Of a stretch of 64,000 nucleotides of DNA, positions 45,155-54,101 are shown in pieces. The stretch is taken from positions 1 through 64,000 of the forward strand of contig RXJV01000035.1 in the NCBI GenBank assembly GCA_003963075.1, given 5' to 3'. Every line of letters begins with the position of its first letter. Position 1 is the first letter of the stretch. The stretch is from Burkholderiales bacterium. GTDB taxonomy: Bacteria; Pseudomonadota; Gammaproteobacteria; Burkholderiales; Burkholderiaceae_C. Below the pieces are notes generated by a model that was given only the letters and a program-made list of their open reading frames with translations, was not told where the DNA came from and ran no database searches. The position numbers and the translations under genes were made by a program.

Positions 45155-46864
45155 TCAGGCGCCCAGCCAGGAGCGGCGCGTGGCGGGGGCGCCATCGGCC
45201 AGGCCGAGCGCAACCGCCGCCGGCCCCGCGGGCGGCAGGCTGACGCCGAGTTCGAGCAGGCGCTGGTCGCGGCTGACGAGCAGGCGCAGCCCCGTGTCGC
45301 CCGCCGCGATCAGGCCCGGCACCTCGTCGAGGCGGCGCAGCCGCCAGCCATTGCAGCCGAGGATCTCGTCGCGCGCCTGCAGCCCGGCAGCCTCGGCCGC
45401 GCCGCCGTTGAGCACATGCGTCACGGCCACGCCGGTCAGCGCGGTTTCGCGCACGCGCAGGCCCAGGCGCTGGGCCACGGTCTGCCGGCCCTCGTCGCGC
45501 CAGGCCACGCCCTGCGCCTCCAGCAGCTCGCGCAGCGGCAGTTCGTCGCTGCCATGCACCCAGGCCCGCAACCGCGCCGCGGTCTGCGCGCCGCCCAGGG
45601 CTTCGCAGGCGGCGAGGATGTCGCTCTCGCTGACCGGCCCGCCAGCGCCGCCGGCCCAGAGCCGCTGCATCAGCGCGTCCAGGCTGGCGCCGTGGTCGCG
45701 CAGGCTCAGGTCCAGGCACAGCGCCACCAGCGCGCCCTGCGCGTAGTAGTTGCTCGTCGCGTTGGGGCTGTTCTCGTCGGGCCGGTAGTACTTGGTCCAG
45801 GCCTCGAAGCTGGCGGCGCTGAGCGGCTGCACGCGCCGGCCGGGCGTGGCGAGCACGCCGTTGATCGTCGCGGCCAGCAACTGCAGGTAGCGGGCGGCGT
45901 CGATGCGGCCGGCGCGCAGCAGCATCAGCTCGTCGTAGTAGCTGGTGAAGCCTTCGAAGAACCACAGCAGCTCGGTGTAGTTCTCGCGTTGGTAGTCGAG
46001 CCTGGCGAACTCGGCCGGCCGCAGCCGCTTGACGTTCCAGGCATGGAAATACTCGTGGCTGAACAGCCCGAGCAGCCGCGTGTAGGCCTCGCCCGGCGCG
46101 GCGGGCTCGGCCGCGGTGGGCAGCTCGCGGCGGGCACAGATCAGGGCCGTGCTGGCGCGGTGCTCCAGGCCGCCATGGCCCTCGTCCACGGCCCACAGCA
46201 GGAAGCTGTAGCGCTCGAACGGCGCCCCGCCCCAGAAACCGATCTGGGCCTCGCAGATCGCCCGCACATCGGCGAGCAGCCGCTCGCCGTCGAAGCTGGG
46301 CCAGGCGCCGGCCACCACGATGCGGTGCGGCACGCCGCCGGCGATGAACTCGCCCTGCCAGGGGGTGCCGATCTCGAAGGGATGGTCCAGCAGCTCGTCG
46401 TAATCGGCCGCCTCGAAGCTGCCTGCGGCGACCGGCATCTCGGTCGCGACCCGCCAGCCTTCGGGCAGGCCGGTGAGTTCGATGCGATGCGCCTCGTCCT
46501 CGTGGCCATGGGCGCGCAGGCACAGGCTGCTGGGGTTGAAAAAGGCGCGCTGGGCGTCGAGCCAGGCCGTGCGCACCGACGCATCGAAGGCATAGACCTC
46601 GTAGCTGAGCGTCAGCGCGGCGGAACCCTCGCAGCGCACGCGCCAGCTGGCCTTGTCGAGCTGCTCGACGGCCCGCTCGGCGCCGCCCTGGCGGGCGCCA
46701 AGCCGGCTGAGCTGCTTGGCGAACTCCCGCACCAGATAGCTGCCGGGAATCCAGACCGGCAGGCTGAAGTCCTGCACCGCCGCGGGGCTGTCCAGCGTGA
46801 GCGTGACGCGGTAGCGGTGGGCCGCGAGGTCGGCCAGTTCGATGCGGTAGCTCGGGCCGACCAT
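45155..46864 (-). CDS. M61 family metallopeptidase with PDZ domain
   Basis: 569-aa glycyl-aminopeptidase-like enzyme. The start is the ATG at 46864 (MVGPSYRIELADLAAHRYRV); the ORF-track entry runs through the preceding gene. The zinc motif HEYFHAWN lies at 270-277, with a downstream FFEGFTSYYDELML providing the third ligand Glu. A PDZ domain follows near 470-540 (GVAVTHVLNGGAAEAAGLQARDEIL). No signal peptide is evident. The start overlaps the DUF3429 stop as TGATG. Confidence 0.92.
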   Translation of the reverse strand: MVGPSYRIELADLAAHRYRVTLTLDSPAAVQDFSLPVWIPGSYLVREFAKQLSRLGARQGGAERAVEQLDKASWRVRCEGSAALTLSYEVYAFDASVRTAWLDAQRAFFNPSSLCLRAHGHEDEAHRIELTGLPEGWRVATEMPVAAGSFEAADYDELLDHPFEIGTPWQGEFIAGGVPHRIVVAGAWPSFDGERLLADVRAICEAQIGFWGGAPFERYSFLLWAVDEGHGGLEHRASTALICARRELPTAAEPAAPGEAYTRLLGLFSHEYFHAWNVKRLRPAEFARLDYQRENYTELLWFFEGFTSYYDELMLLRAGRIDAARYLQLLAATINGVLATPGRRVQPLSAASFEAWTKYYRPDENSPNATSNYYAQGALVALCLDLSLRDHGASLDALMQRLWAGGAGGPVSESDILAACEALGGAQTAARLRAWVHGSDELPLRELLEAQGVAWRDEGRQTVAQRLGLRVRETALTGVAVTHVLNGGAAEAAGLQARDEILGCNGWRLRRLDEVPGLIAAGDTGLRLLVSRDQRLLELGVSLPPAGPAAVALGLADGAPATRRSWLGA

Positions 46865-47304
46865 CAGCTGCCCGCGGCGGCCAGGAAGCAGCTCAGCGAG
46901 GCCACGGCCGTGAGCCGGAAACGCAGCGTCAGCCAGTCGGCGGCGCCGAGCAGCGGGTAGAAGCGCCGGTCCATCAGATAGCAGACGACGAGCACCGCGC
47001 CGTGCAGCGCGAGGCCGCCATAGGGCGCCAGCAGCGCGCCGAGCCAGCCCAACAGCGAAGCGGCGATGCCCCAGATCAAGGCACCGCGCGCGGGCTGGCC
47101 ACGGGCCATGAACAAGCCCCAGTGGATGCCGCCGAGGAAGGAGACGATCAAGCCGGCATAGGTCGACAAGGCCAGCGTGACCCAGTAATGCTGGGTGGCA
47201 TGCTCGCTGTCGGCAAACAGCCAGATCAGCGCGCAGCCGAGCACGAAGGGGATCAGGCCCGCATAGCCGAGCCGGTGCGCGAGCTCGCGATGTTCGGCAA
47301 CCAT
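46864..47304 (-). CDS. DUF3429 domain-containing membrane protein
   Basis: 146-aa inner-membrane protein with four to five hydrophobic segments (LGYAGLIPFVLGCALIWLFA, YWVTLALSTYAGLIVSFLGGIHWGLFM, ALIWGIAASLLGWLGALLA, GAVLVVCYLMDRRFYP). The SFLGGIHWG motif is the hallmark of DUF3429. The start is the ATG at 47304 (MVAEHRELAHRLG). Function unknown. It sits between dsbC and the M61 gene. Confidence 0.85.
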   Translation of the reverse strand: MVAEHRELAHRLGYAGLIPFVLGCALIWLFADSEHATQHYWVTLALSTYAGLIVSFLGGIHWGLFMARGQPARGALIWGIAASLLGWLGALLAPYGGLALHGAVLVVCYLMDRRFYPLLGAADWLTLRFRLTAVASLSCFLAAAGS

Positions 47305-47309
47305 CGGCC

Positions 47310-48047
47310 TCAGGACTTGCTGGCCGGCACGGCCAGGGCCTGCAGGCGCTTCTCCAGCTCCGCCGGGCCGATCGCGCCGGGGATGCGGTTGCCGTCTTCG
47401 AGCAGGATGGCCGGCGTGCCATTCACATGGATCTTGCGCGACAGCGCCAGGTTGCGCTCGATGGCGCCCTCGTCGCAGCCCGCGGCGGGCTTGGGCGGTG
47501 CTTCGCCCTTGAGCATCCAGGCCAGCCAGGTGCTGGTGTTGTCCTTGGCGCACCAGATCGCGCGCGTCTTCTCGGGCGAATCGCCGCCGAGGATGGGGAT
47601 CAGGAAGGTGTAGACGGTCACGTCCTTCATCTCCTGCAGCGACTTCTCGAAGCGCTTGCAGTAGCCGCAGTTCGGGTCGGCAAACACGGCGATGCGGCGC
47701 TTGCCGGTGCCGCTCTTCCAGACCAGCGCGTCCTTGAACGGCAGGGCCGCGAAGTCCACGCGGTTGATCTGGGTCATGCGCTCCTCGGTCAGGTTCTTCC
47801 TGGCCTTGATGTCGATCAGCTCGCCCTCGATCAGGTAGGTGCCGGTGGCGTCGGTGTAGCGCAGCTCGTTGCCGATGCGAACCTCCCACAGCCCCGGCAT
47901 CGGCGCGGGGCGCACCTCGTCGATCTTGGGCGCATTGGGCATGCGCTCGGCAAAGGCCTTGCGGATGACGGCCTCGTTGGCAAGGGCGGGCAGGCAGGCG
48001 GCGGCCAGCAGGCCGGTCGTCAGAGAGCGGAGGGCAAAGGGCGACAC
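47310..48047 (-). CDS. dsbC: Thiol:disulfide isomerase DsbC
   Basis: Periplasmic disulfide isomerase. I favour the GTG at 48047 (VSPFALRSLTTGLLAAACLPALA), which gives a normal signal peptide cleaved after ALA; the ORF-track GTG at 48083 overlaps the upstream gene. The N-terminal dimerisation domain (to about 80) is followed by a thioredoxin fold with active-site CGYC (127-130, DPNCGYCKRFEKSL). The second disulfide (IWCAKD, AAGCDEG) and cis-Pro (NGTPAILLEDG) are present. It is 5 bp before the DUF3429 gene. Confidence 0.93.
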   Translation of the reverse strand: MSPFALRSLTTGLLAAACLPALANEAVIRKAFAERMPNAPKIDEVRPAPMPGLWEVRIGNELRYTDATGTYLIEGELIDIKARKNLTEERMTQINRVDFAALPFKDALVWKSGTGKRRIAVFADPNCGYCKRFEKSLQEMKDVTVYTFLIPILGGDSPEKTRAIWCAKDNTSTWLAWMLKGEAPPKPAAGCDEGAIERNLALSRKIHVNGTPAILLEDGNRIPGAIGPAELEKRLQALAVPASKS

Positions 48048-48066
48048 GATGAGAACCGGTTGGGGT

Positions 48067-49188
48067 TTAAAGCCCGAGCGCACGCTGGGTCAGCCAGCGC
48101 TTCACGGGAGGGAGTTGGTTCAGGGCATCCAGGCCGCGGTTGCGCAGGCCCTGGGCGGCGCTGGACGGGTGGGCAAACAGGCGCTGCAGGGCGTCGGTCA
48201 GCTCGCCCATGGCCAGCGTCGGCGCCAGGCGTTCGCGGGCGTAGCGCCTCAGCAGGCGCTCGTCGCCAAGCGAGCGCCAGGCTTCACGCCCGGCCAGCAC
48301 CCGCGTCAGCGCGGCCACATCGCCCAGGCCCAGGTTGAGCCCCTGCCCGGCGAGCGGATGGACGATGTGGGCGGCGTCGCCGAGCAGCACCCAGCCCGGG
48401 CCGCTGACCGCGTCGGCCCGCGCCAGCGCCAGCGGCCAGCTCGACCGCCCGCTGCCGAGCCGCAGCGCACCGGCCGCACCGCCGGTGGCGGCATTCAGTT
48501 CGCGTTCGAACTCGGCCTCCGGCAGGGCCGACAGCTCCGCGGCCCGCGCCTCGGCGCAGGACCACACCAGGCCGTAGGACATGCCAGGCGCCGGCTTCTC
48601 GAAGGGCAGCAGGGCCAGCACCTCGCCGCCGCGATGGAACCATTGCCGCGCAATGCCCTGGTGGGCGCAGTCCGCCACCAGCCTTGCGGCCAGCGCGCGA
48701 TGCCCGTAGGCACGGGGCTTGAACTCGACGCCCAAGGCCGCGCGCGCCGCCGACTCACGGCCCTCGCAGAGCGCGGTGAGCGCGGCCGGCGTGTCGTCGG
48801 CCACCGTGTGGACATGCGGCGAAAAGCGCAGCGCCGTGGCCAGCTGCGCATCCAGCGCCGCCGCGTCGACGATGACGGCCAGCTCGCGCACGCCCTGCTG
48901 CCAGGCCGAGAAGCTGAGGCGGCCCGCCGGCTGTTGGGCCCCGGCGTCGCCGCAGACCACCATGTCGTACACCGGGCAGACCGCATCGGCCGGCAGGCTG
49001 GCCCAGATCTTCAGCTCGGTCAGCAAGGCCACCGAGGCCGCGTTCAACGCATAGGTGCGCACATCGTCGGCCCGGGCCGGCTCGGCGCTGCCGGTCATGC
49101 CGACGCCCAGCCCCTGGGCGGCGAGGCTGAGCGCCAGGCTGCTGCCCACCGCACCTCGACCGCGCACCAACACATCCACGCTTTGCAT
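48067..49188 (-). CDS. FAD-dependent hydroxylase, UbiH/VisC family
   Basis: 373-aa flavin monooxygenase of the ubiquinone-biosynthesis hydroxylase family. Motifs: N-terminal VDVLVRGRGAVGSSLALSLAAQGL (GxGxxG-type), ADDVRTYALNAASVALL and the second FAD motif GWVLLGDAAHIVHPLAGQGLNLGLGDVAALT. The last is the UbiH/UbiF/VisC signature. Which ring position it hydroxylates cannot be told. It is divergent from ychF. Confidence 0.9.
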   Translation of the reverse strand: MQSVDVLVRGRGAVGSSLALSLAAQGLGVGMTGSAEPARADDVRTYALNAASVALLTELKIWASLPADAVCPVYDMVVCGDAGAQQPAGRLSFSAWQQGVRELAVIVDAAALDAQLATALRFSPHVHTVADDTPAALTALCEGRESAARAALGVEFKPRAYGHRALAARLVADCAHQGIARQWFHRGGEVLALLPFEKPAPGMSYGLVWSCAEARAAELSALPEAEFERELNAATGGAAGALRLGSGRSSWPLALARADAVSGPGWVLLGDAAHIVHPLAGQGLNLGLGDVAALTRVLAGREAWRSLGDERLLRRYARERLAPTLAMGELTDALQRLFAHPSSAAQGLRNRGLDALNQLPPVKRWLTQRALGL

Positions 49189-49264
49189 GGACCGATTGTA
49201 GGCAGGGGGGTTGACCCCTGCGGCGCGCCAGGGCAGGCCGGCGCCCGGGCCGGCACCGGCCGAC

Positions 49265-49270
49265 TAAAAT
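49265..49270 (+). promoter_or_regulatory. -10-like box before ychF
   Basis: TAAAAT lies 58 bp upstream of the ychF ATG in the divergent gap, matching the box found before lysS. No -35 hexamer of quality was found. Confidence 0.3.
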
Positions 49271-49327
49271 GCCGGCCTCTGGCGCCGGGCGCGGCCTGGC
49301 GCCCATTCCCCAACGGAAAGCCCCGCC

Positions 49328-50419
49328 ATGAGCCTCAAATGCGGCATCGTGGGCCTGCCCAATGTCGGCAAGTCCACGCTCTTCAACGCCCTGACCAAAG
49401 CCGGCATCGCCGCCGAGAACTACCCGTTCTGCACGATCGAGCCCAATGTCGGCATCGTCGAGCTGCCCGACCCGCGGCTGGCGGCCCTGGCCGAGATCGT
49501 CAAGCCCGAGCGGGTGCTGCCGGCCGTGGTGGAGTTCGTCGACATCGCCGGCCTGGTGGCCGGTGCCAGCAAGGGCGAGGGCCTGGGCAACCAGTTCCTG
49601 TCGCACATCCGCGAGACCGACGCCATCGTCAACGTGGTGCGCTGCTTCGAGGACCCGAACGTCATCCACGTGAACGGCAAGGTCGACCCGATCTCCGACA
49701 TCGAGGTCATCCAGACCGAGCTCTGCCTGGCCGACCTCGGCACCGTCGAGAAAAGCCTGCACCGCTACAACAAGGTGGCGCGGGCCGGTGACAAGGAGGC
49801 GATCGCGCTGGTGAAGGTGCTGGAGAAATGCCAGGCCGCGCTGGACCAGGCCAAGCCGGTGCGCAGCATCGACTTCAGCAAGGAAGAGCTGGCCATCCTG
49901 AAGCCGCTGTGCCTGATCACCGCCAAGCCGGCCATGTTCGTCGGCAACGTGGCCGAGGACGGCTTCGAGAACAACCCCTTCCTCGACCGCCTGAAGGACT
50001 ACGCGGCCGCCCAGAACGGCCCCGTGGTGGCCATCTGCGCCAAGACCGAGGCCGAGCTGGCCGAAATGGCCGATGAGGACCGTGCCCTCTTCCTCGCTGA
50101 GATGGGCCAGGACGAGCCGGGCCTGAACCGCCTGATCCGCGCGGCCTTCAAGCTGCTGGGCCTGCAGACCTATTTCACGGCCGGCGTGAAGGAAGTGCGC
50201 GCCTGGACCATCCACATCGGCGACACCGGCCCCCAGGCCGCCGGCGTCATCCACACCGACTTCGAGCGCGGCTACATCCGCGCCCAGACCATCGCCTACG
50301 ACGACTTCATCCAGTACCGCGGCGAGCAAGGCGCCAAGGACGCCGGCAAGATGCGCGCCGAAGGCAAGGACTACGTCGTCAAGGATGGCGACGTGCTGCA
50401 CTTCCTCTTCAACGTCTGA
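49328..50419 (+). CDS. ychF: Redox-regulated ATPase YchF
   Basis: Obg-related P-loop protein that prefers ATP and associates with ribosomes. The 363-aa protein begins [25 protein letters not shown] (Walker A). Typical blocks follow: [48 protein letters not shown] and the C-terminal TGS domain ([49 protein letters not shown]). It is full length and monocistronic. Confidence 0.97.
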   Translation: MSLKCGIVGLPNVGKSTLFNALTKAGIAAENYPFCTIEPNVGIVELPDPRLAALAEIVKPERVLPAVVEFVDIAGLVAGASKGEGLGNQFLSHIRETDAIVNVVRCFEDPNVIHVNGKVDPISDIEVIQTELCLADLGTVEKSLHRYNKVARAGDKEAIALVKVLEKCQAALDQAKPVRSIDFSKEELAILKPLCLITAKPAMFVGNVAEDGFENNPFLDRLKDYAAAQNGPVVAICAKTEAELAEMADEDRALFLAEMGQDEPGLNRLIRAAFKLLGLQTYFTAGVKEVRAWTIHIGDTGPQAAGVIHTDFERGYIRAQTIAYDDFIQYRGEQGAKDAGKMRAEGKDYVVKDGDVLHFLFNV

Positions 50420-50431
50420 TCCGCGTCGGCT

Positions 50432-50450
50432 TGCCGGGGCCTGCCCGGCA
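50432..50450. terminator. Hairpin between convergent ychF and nitroreductase genes
   Basis: TGCCGGG-GCCTG-CCCGGCA is a perfect 7-bp inverted repeat midway between the two convergent stop codons. There is no T-tract on either side, so bidirectional termination is only a possibility. Confidence 0.35.
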
Positions 50451-50455
50451 TCACC

Positions 50456-51151
50456 CTAAAGCCAGCTGCTGATCTGCGCCAGCGGCTTCTTGATGCCGCC
50501 ATGCACCGGCACCTGGCAGCCCGCCTTGGGGTAGCCCACCACCAGCAGGATCACCGGCCTCTCGTTGTCGGGCCGGCCGCACAGCCGGGTCAGGAAGCCC
50601 ATCGGACTGGGCGTGTGCGTCAAGGTGGCGAGGCCCGCGTGGTGCAGCGCGCTGATCAGAAAGCCGGACGCAATGCCCACCGACTCCGGCACGTAGTAGT
50701 GGCTGAAGCGCTCGCCATTCGCGCCCACCCCGTACTTCTGCGCAAAGATGGCGATCAGCACCGGCGCCTCTTCCAGAAACGGCTTGTTGGCATCCGTCCC
50801 CAGCGGCGACAGCGCCTGCAGCCACTCCTGCGGCGCCCGGCCGCTGTAGAACGCCCTCTCCTCCTCCTCGGCCGCCACGCGGATCTGCTGCTTGAGCTCC
50901 GGCCGGGTGATCACCGCGAAGTGCCAGGGCTGCTGGTTCGCACCGGACGGCGCCGTGCCGGCCGCCAGCAGGCACTGCTCGATGACCTCGCGCGGCACCG
51001 GCCGGCTGTCGAAGTCGCGCACCGTGCGGCGCCGCCTTTGCTGCGCATAGTGGGCCTGCGCGCGGGCCAGCATCTCGGCCGCGGGGAATTCCTGAAAGCC
51101 GGCCAGGGGTTCCAGGGCGGGTGCACTTGCTTCAGGGGTGCGGGGTGACAT
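50456..51151 (-). CDS. Nitroreductase family protein
   Basis: 231-aa FMN-dependent oxidoreductase. Family marks are [42 protein letters not shown] (FMN phosphate binding and dimer interface) and [32 protein letters not shown]. It most resembles the iodotyrosine-deiodinase/BluB-like branch rather than NfsB, judged from the LTHTPSPM region. The substrate is unknown. It is the last housekeeping-type gene before the two unknown genes and the island. Confidence 0.88.
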   Translation of the reverse strand: MSPRTPEASAPALEPLAGFQEFPAAEMLARAQAHYAQQRRRRTVRDFDSRPVPREVIEQCLLAAGTAPSGANQQPWHFAVITRPELKQQIRVAAEEEERAFYSGRAPQEWLQALSPLGTDANKPFLEEAPVLIAIFAQKYGVGANGERFSHYYVPESVGIASGFLISALHHAGLATLTHTPSPMGFLTRLCGRPDNERPVILLVVGYPKAGCQVPVHGGIKKPLAQISSWL

Positions 51152-51261
51152 AGGGCTCCTGGGGTCGATTGCTTATTCCGCGCCGCAGCACCAGCAACGC
51201 GAAGCGGGCAGTTCTTCTCGCTTCGCCGTGGCAAGGAATGGATGCATGCTGCGATGAGCGG

Positions 51262-51768
51262 CTAGGCCTCGAGCGAGCACACGACAGGGCCAAGAAGTTC
51301 TTCAACATCGGCATCAAACCTGCTCTCGGCAAGCGACTCTTCAATAAATCGCTGCGCACCGGCGACTTCGGGCAGGTCGTACGTCAATAGCAAGCTGTCG
51401 AAGTTCGATATAGCCCGATCGATTGCTTCCTGGGCTTCGAACTTCGGGTTCATGCGAACCTCTAAATCCGTCTTGCCCGCATGATGCGAATGGTTGTAAG
51501 CACGGTTGAGAAGACCGCCAATGTCTTTCTCCGTGGTTGGCTCGAATGCTGCCCCGGAACGGCTCTTCAGGTCATTGGCGATCTTGACTACAGCCCTCCG
51601 GATGCTTGAGTACGCGGGTTCCATCTTGTGGAGGTTCATATATCCGGCGAAGAGTTGCTCCGACGCAGCCGCCAGGACCAAAGCGGAGTGATAGCGCTGC
51701 TTGAAGTACGCCTCTAGCGCATCCTGCAATTGCTGCACTGCCATGTCGATCTTTCGGACGTCTTGCAT
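51262..51768 (-). CDS. Unknown protein, possibly HEPN-like
   Basis: 168-aa helical protein. I chose the ATG at 51768 (MQDVRKIDMAVQQLQDALEAYF); the ORF-track start is 56 codons earlier in Cys/Pro-rich sequence that does not look coding. The helical N-terminal half (YFKQRYHSALVLAAASEQLFAGYM) and the later NRAYNHSHHAGKTD, with an R-x5-H spacing, resemble HEPN RNase domains. I do not recognise a specific family. No toxin or antitoxin partner is obvious next to it. Confidence 0.55.
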   Translation of the reverse strand: MQDVRKIDMAVQQLQDALEAYFKQRYHSALVLAAASEQLFAGYMNLHKMEPAYSSIRRAVVKIANDLKSRSGAAFEPTTEKDIGGLLNRAYNHSHHAGKTDLEVRMNPKFEAQEAIDRAISNFDSLLLTYDLPEVAGAQRFIEESLAESRFDADVEELLGPVVCSLEA

Positions 51769-51823
51769 TGAAGGCTCCGTAGGTTGACTTGCCGGCATTC
51801 TCGGCCGGCAACACGAGCCCGAG

Positions 51824-52195
51824 TCACCTACGCGTGACAAACCAAAGCAGGAGCGCAAGCAGTGCGAGTGGCGGGCCAAGCCAACGCACTGCATCAACAA
51901 ACAGCCTCCGCCCGGTGATGGCTTTGGCGGCCGCATGGCGCGCCATCACTCTCGCGAGCATGGCTGGATCGAACTCATAGCCCTGGCCTTCGCGTAGTTG
52001 CTTCGCGGCGGCTCGAAGGTCAGGTGGTGTCAATCCGATGACCTGTTCCTCTGCGTCGAACGGCCTTGACAGGATTAATGAACGTGCGGAGTCCTCAGGG
52101 GTCGCTGGCAAGAACTGGCAGTTGGCGCACCTCGTCAAGGCGCGGGCCTTGAAGTGCCCGCATCGAATGCAGATTGCTTGAGGGTTGCGAATCAC
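51824..52195 (-). CDS. Unknown zinc-ribbon membrane protein
   Basis: 123-aa protein with an N-terminal zinc ribbon (CIRCGHFKARALTRCANC, two CxxC pairs) and a C-terminal transmembrane helix (WLGPPLALLALLLWFV). The centre is helical and polar (EEQVIGLTPPDLRAAAKQLREGQGYEFDPAMLARVMARHAAAKAI). Topology suggests a tail-anchored protein with a cytoplasmic zinc ribbon. Function unknown. It precedes the HEPN-like gene by 55 bp on the same strand. Confidence 0.6.
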   Translation of the reverse strand: MIRNPQAICIRCGHFKARALTRCANCQFLPATPEDSARSLILSRPFDAEEQVIGLTPPDLRAAAKQLREGQGYEFDPAMLARVMARHAAAKAITGRRLFVDAVRWLGPPLALLALLLWFVTRR

Positions 52196-52445
52196 GATTA
52201 AGTTGGCGCACGAGAACCGCGCGCACTCTACGTCCGTCGTCTAACGCAACGCCGAATATCCGGCGTGGAGTGAATCCACGACTGCTTCGCCAAACGCCGT
52301 TCATCTAGACAGCGCGGGTCCAACTGAACTGCCCGTGGATGACCCGCTCACGGTTCCAGTGCCCCAACGTGTCCCAAGGCACGTACAAAACCCGAAATCG
52401 CCAAGGGCCTGCTTACGCAAGCCCTTGATTCCCAAACATAACTTT
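52196..52445. other. Gap left of the island boundary
   Basis: No gene is supported. It holds an inverted repeat near its right end (CAAGGGC 52402-52408 and GCCCTTG 52421-52427, 12-nt loop). That repeat would lie just downstream of the original tRNA-Met gene and may be its terminator, though the T-run is weak. Confidence 0.5.
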
Positions 52446-52490
52446 TGGTAGGCCGTATTGGACTTGAACCAATGACCAAAGGATTATGAG
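52446..52490 (-). tRNA. tRNA-Met(CAT) 3' fragment, island attachment site
   Basis: On the minus strand the sequence CTCATAATCC (anticodon loop with CAT), the T-arm GGTTCAAGTCC and ACGGCCT-A-CCA form the 3' half of an elongator tRNA-Met including an encoded CCA. The next sequence upstream (GCGCGCTCGT) does not form the D-arm or the acceptor 5' strand, so this is a fragment of 45 nt. Such 3' duplicates mark the attachment site of elements inserted in tRNA genes. The intact tRNA should be at the other end of the island, to the right of this window. Confidence 0.8.
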
Positions 52491-52683
52491 ACGAGCGCGC
52501 GGGATTTGGAGACCTTTGGAATGATGGATCAGTCCGTCTCATAGAGAGTCAAACCGCATCAGATCGAATCACAAAATTCCTTATAAATCAACAGGTTACG
52601 ATCGCAAGGCAAACTTTTCTGCCCTACATTCGGCTGCGCTTCGGCAACGGTTGTCGGTGTGCTGTGGCAACGGAGGGCAGATC

Positions 52684-54075
52684 ATGTCGAAGTTCGAACC
52701 GCTCTCAACCGCCCGGATAGCGGCTGCGAAAGCTGCGGGTAAGGACACCTGGCTTGCTGACTCGGACGGAAGAAGGGGATTCGGCCGATTGATGCTTCGC
52801 GTCAGCCCGAACGGAGCGAAGCATTTCTACTTCAGGATCTGTTCCGGAGGTCAACGCAGGAGCGTGCCGCTGGGCCCGTACTCAAAGGACTCAAAGCCCA
52901 ACCACTTGACGCTCAAGCAGGCGCGTGAAGCAGCCCAAGATCTGCTGCCCCAATTGCGAAAAAACCCGATGCCCGTCCAAACGGCGCCGACGCCAGCGGA
53001 GTCCTCACTATCTCGTTTGGGGAGCCATCCCAAGAAAAGTGCGGCGGCGCCCGTACCCAAACAGGGGGATGTTCCGCAGGTTGAACCGTCGCTCGGTGGC
53101 GGGACACTCGAAGAACTCTGCGCAGCCTATGTCGATCATCTTCGAAGAGAGGGCAAAGCGTCAGCCACCGAGGTGGAGTATCGTTTTCGACGCTACTTGA
53201 ACGGGACTGCCCTTGGGCGAACGCCTGCAGCGCAGGTGACTGGAAAGGCAATCGCGTCGCATCTCCGCGCGATGATAGATAAGGGCATAGGTACTACAAC
53301 ACGGCAATTGCGGTCGATTATCGGTACGGCTTATTCTCTTGCGCAAAAGTGTGACACCGACGCTTCGGTGAGTGGCGATTTCTCAAAGTTCCAAATTTCC
53401 ACCAATCCGGTCAATCAAACCGCTTCACTAGCAAAGCTGACAAAGCCCCGACAGCGAACTTTGAATTCGGTTGAGCTAGCGTACCTATGGCAAACGCTTG
53501 ACACGGAAGTCAACGACTCGGTTGCGCAGCGCGTCTCCGACCGCTTCATCCGAATGACACTTTTTCTGGGTGGGCAGCGATGCGAGCAACTTGCCAGGGT
53601 GACCACCGCCAATGTGGATACCGAGGCATGGACCATCACTCTACTAGATGGCAAAGGTCGCCGACCGGAGCCGCGAGTACACCGCATACCCATCTCAAAT
53701 TACGCCCGTGACGACGTAAAGTGGCTGCTGCAATATGCAACTGACTTAGGTTCGTCTTTCCTTTTTCCTGGCCCAATCCGTCCGAAGGAAAGACTTACCA
53801 ATGATGCTGTAGCCGCGCGAGTAAGCGTTATCAGCAAAAATCTCCTTAAGTTGCACAAAGTCCCTCGCTTTTCATATTCTGACCTCCGCCGCACGACACA
53901 GACTCTAATGACTTCGCTTCAAATACCGGAAGAAGTATCAAATCAAATCCTAAGCCACGGCCTCGGCGGGATTGTTAAGAGACACTACAACTCGTATCCG
54001 TACGAAAAGGAGATGCGACAAGCTCTTGAGCAGTGGGGGGCATATCTCACCTCGCTCAAGCCCCCTGCCCGCTGA
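52684..54075 (+). CDS. Tyrosine recombinase/integrase of the island
   Basis: 463-aa site-specific recombinase. The ATG at 52684 (MSKFEPLSTARIAAAKAAGKDTWL) has GGAGGG 6 bp upstream; the ORF-track start is 11 codons earlier. The N-terminal arm-type DNA-binding domain (RLMLRVSPNGAKHFYFRI...VPLGPYSK...LKQAREAAQDLL) is of the P4/DUF4102 type. Catalytic residues: Arg in GGQRCEQLARV, Arg in YSDLRRTTQTLM, His in LSHGLGG and Tyr in KRHYNSYPYE. The His of the usual HxLR box is Ser here. It is next to the tRNA-Met fragment. Confidence 0.9.
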   Translation: MSKFEPLSTARIAAAKAAGKDTWLADSDGRRGFGRLMLRVSPNGAKHFYFRICSGGQRRSVPLGPYSKDSKPNHLTLKQAREAAQDLLPQLRKNPMPVQTAPTPAESSLSRLGSHPKKSAAAPVPKQGDVPQVEPSLGGGTLEELCAAYVDHLRREGKASATEVEYRFRRYLNGTALGRTPAAQVTGKAIASHLRAMIDKGIGTTTRQLRSIIGTAYSLAQKCDTDASVSGDFSKFQISTNPVNQTASLAKLTKPRQRTLNSVELAYLWQTLDTEVNDSVAQRVSDRFIRMTLFLGGQRCEQLARVTTANVDTEAWTITLLDGKGRRPEPRVHRIPISNYARDDVKWLLQYATDLGSSFLFPGPIRPKERLTNDAVAARVSVISKNLLKLHKVPRFSYSDLRRTTQTLMTSLQIPEEVSNQILSHGLGGIVKRHYNSYPYEKEMRQALEQWGAYLTSLKPPAR

Positions 54076-54101
54076 GGGCGCCGACAAGATGCAATTATGC
54101 A

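Noticed and set aside
44837-46960. 707-aa plus-strand ORF
   Set aside because: Antisense to the DUF3108 and M61 genes, whose motifs (HEYFH, PDZ) are on the minus strand.
48755-50401. 548-aa minus-strand ORF
   Set aside because: Antisense to ychF; the plus strand has the P-loop and TGS domain of YchF.
52446-52540. A complete tRNA gene
   Set aside because: Only the anticodon loop through CCA is present; upstream sequence cannot form the D-arm or the acceptor 5' strand.
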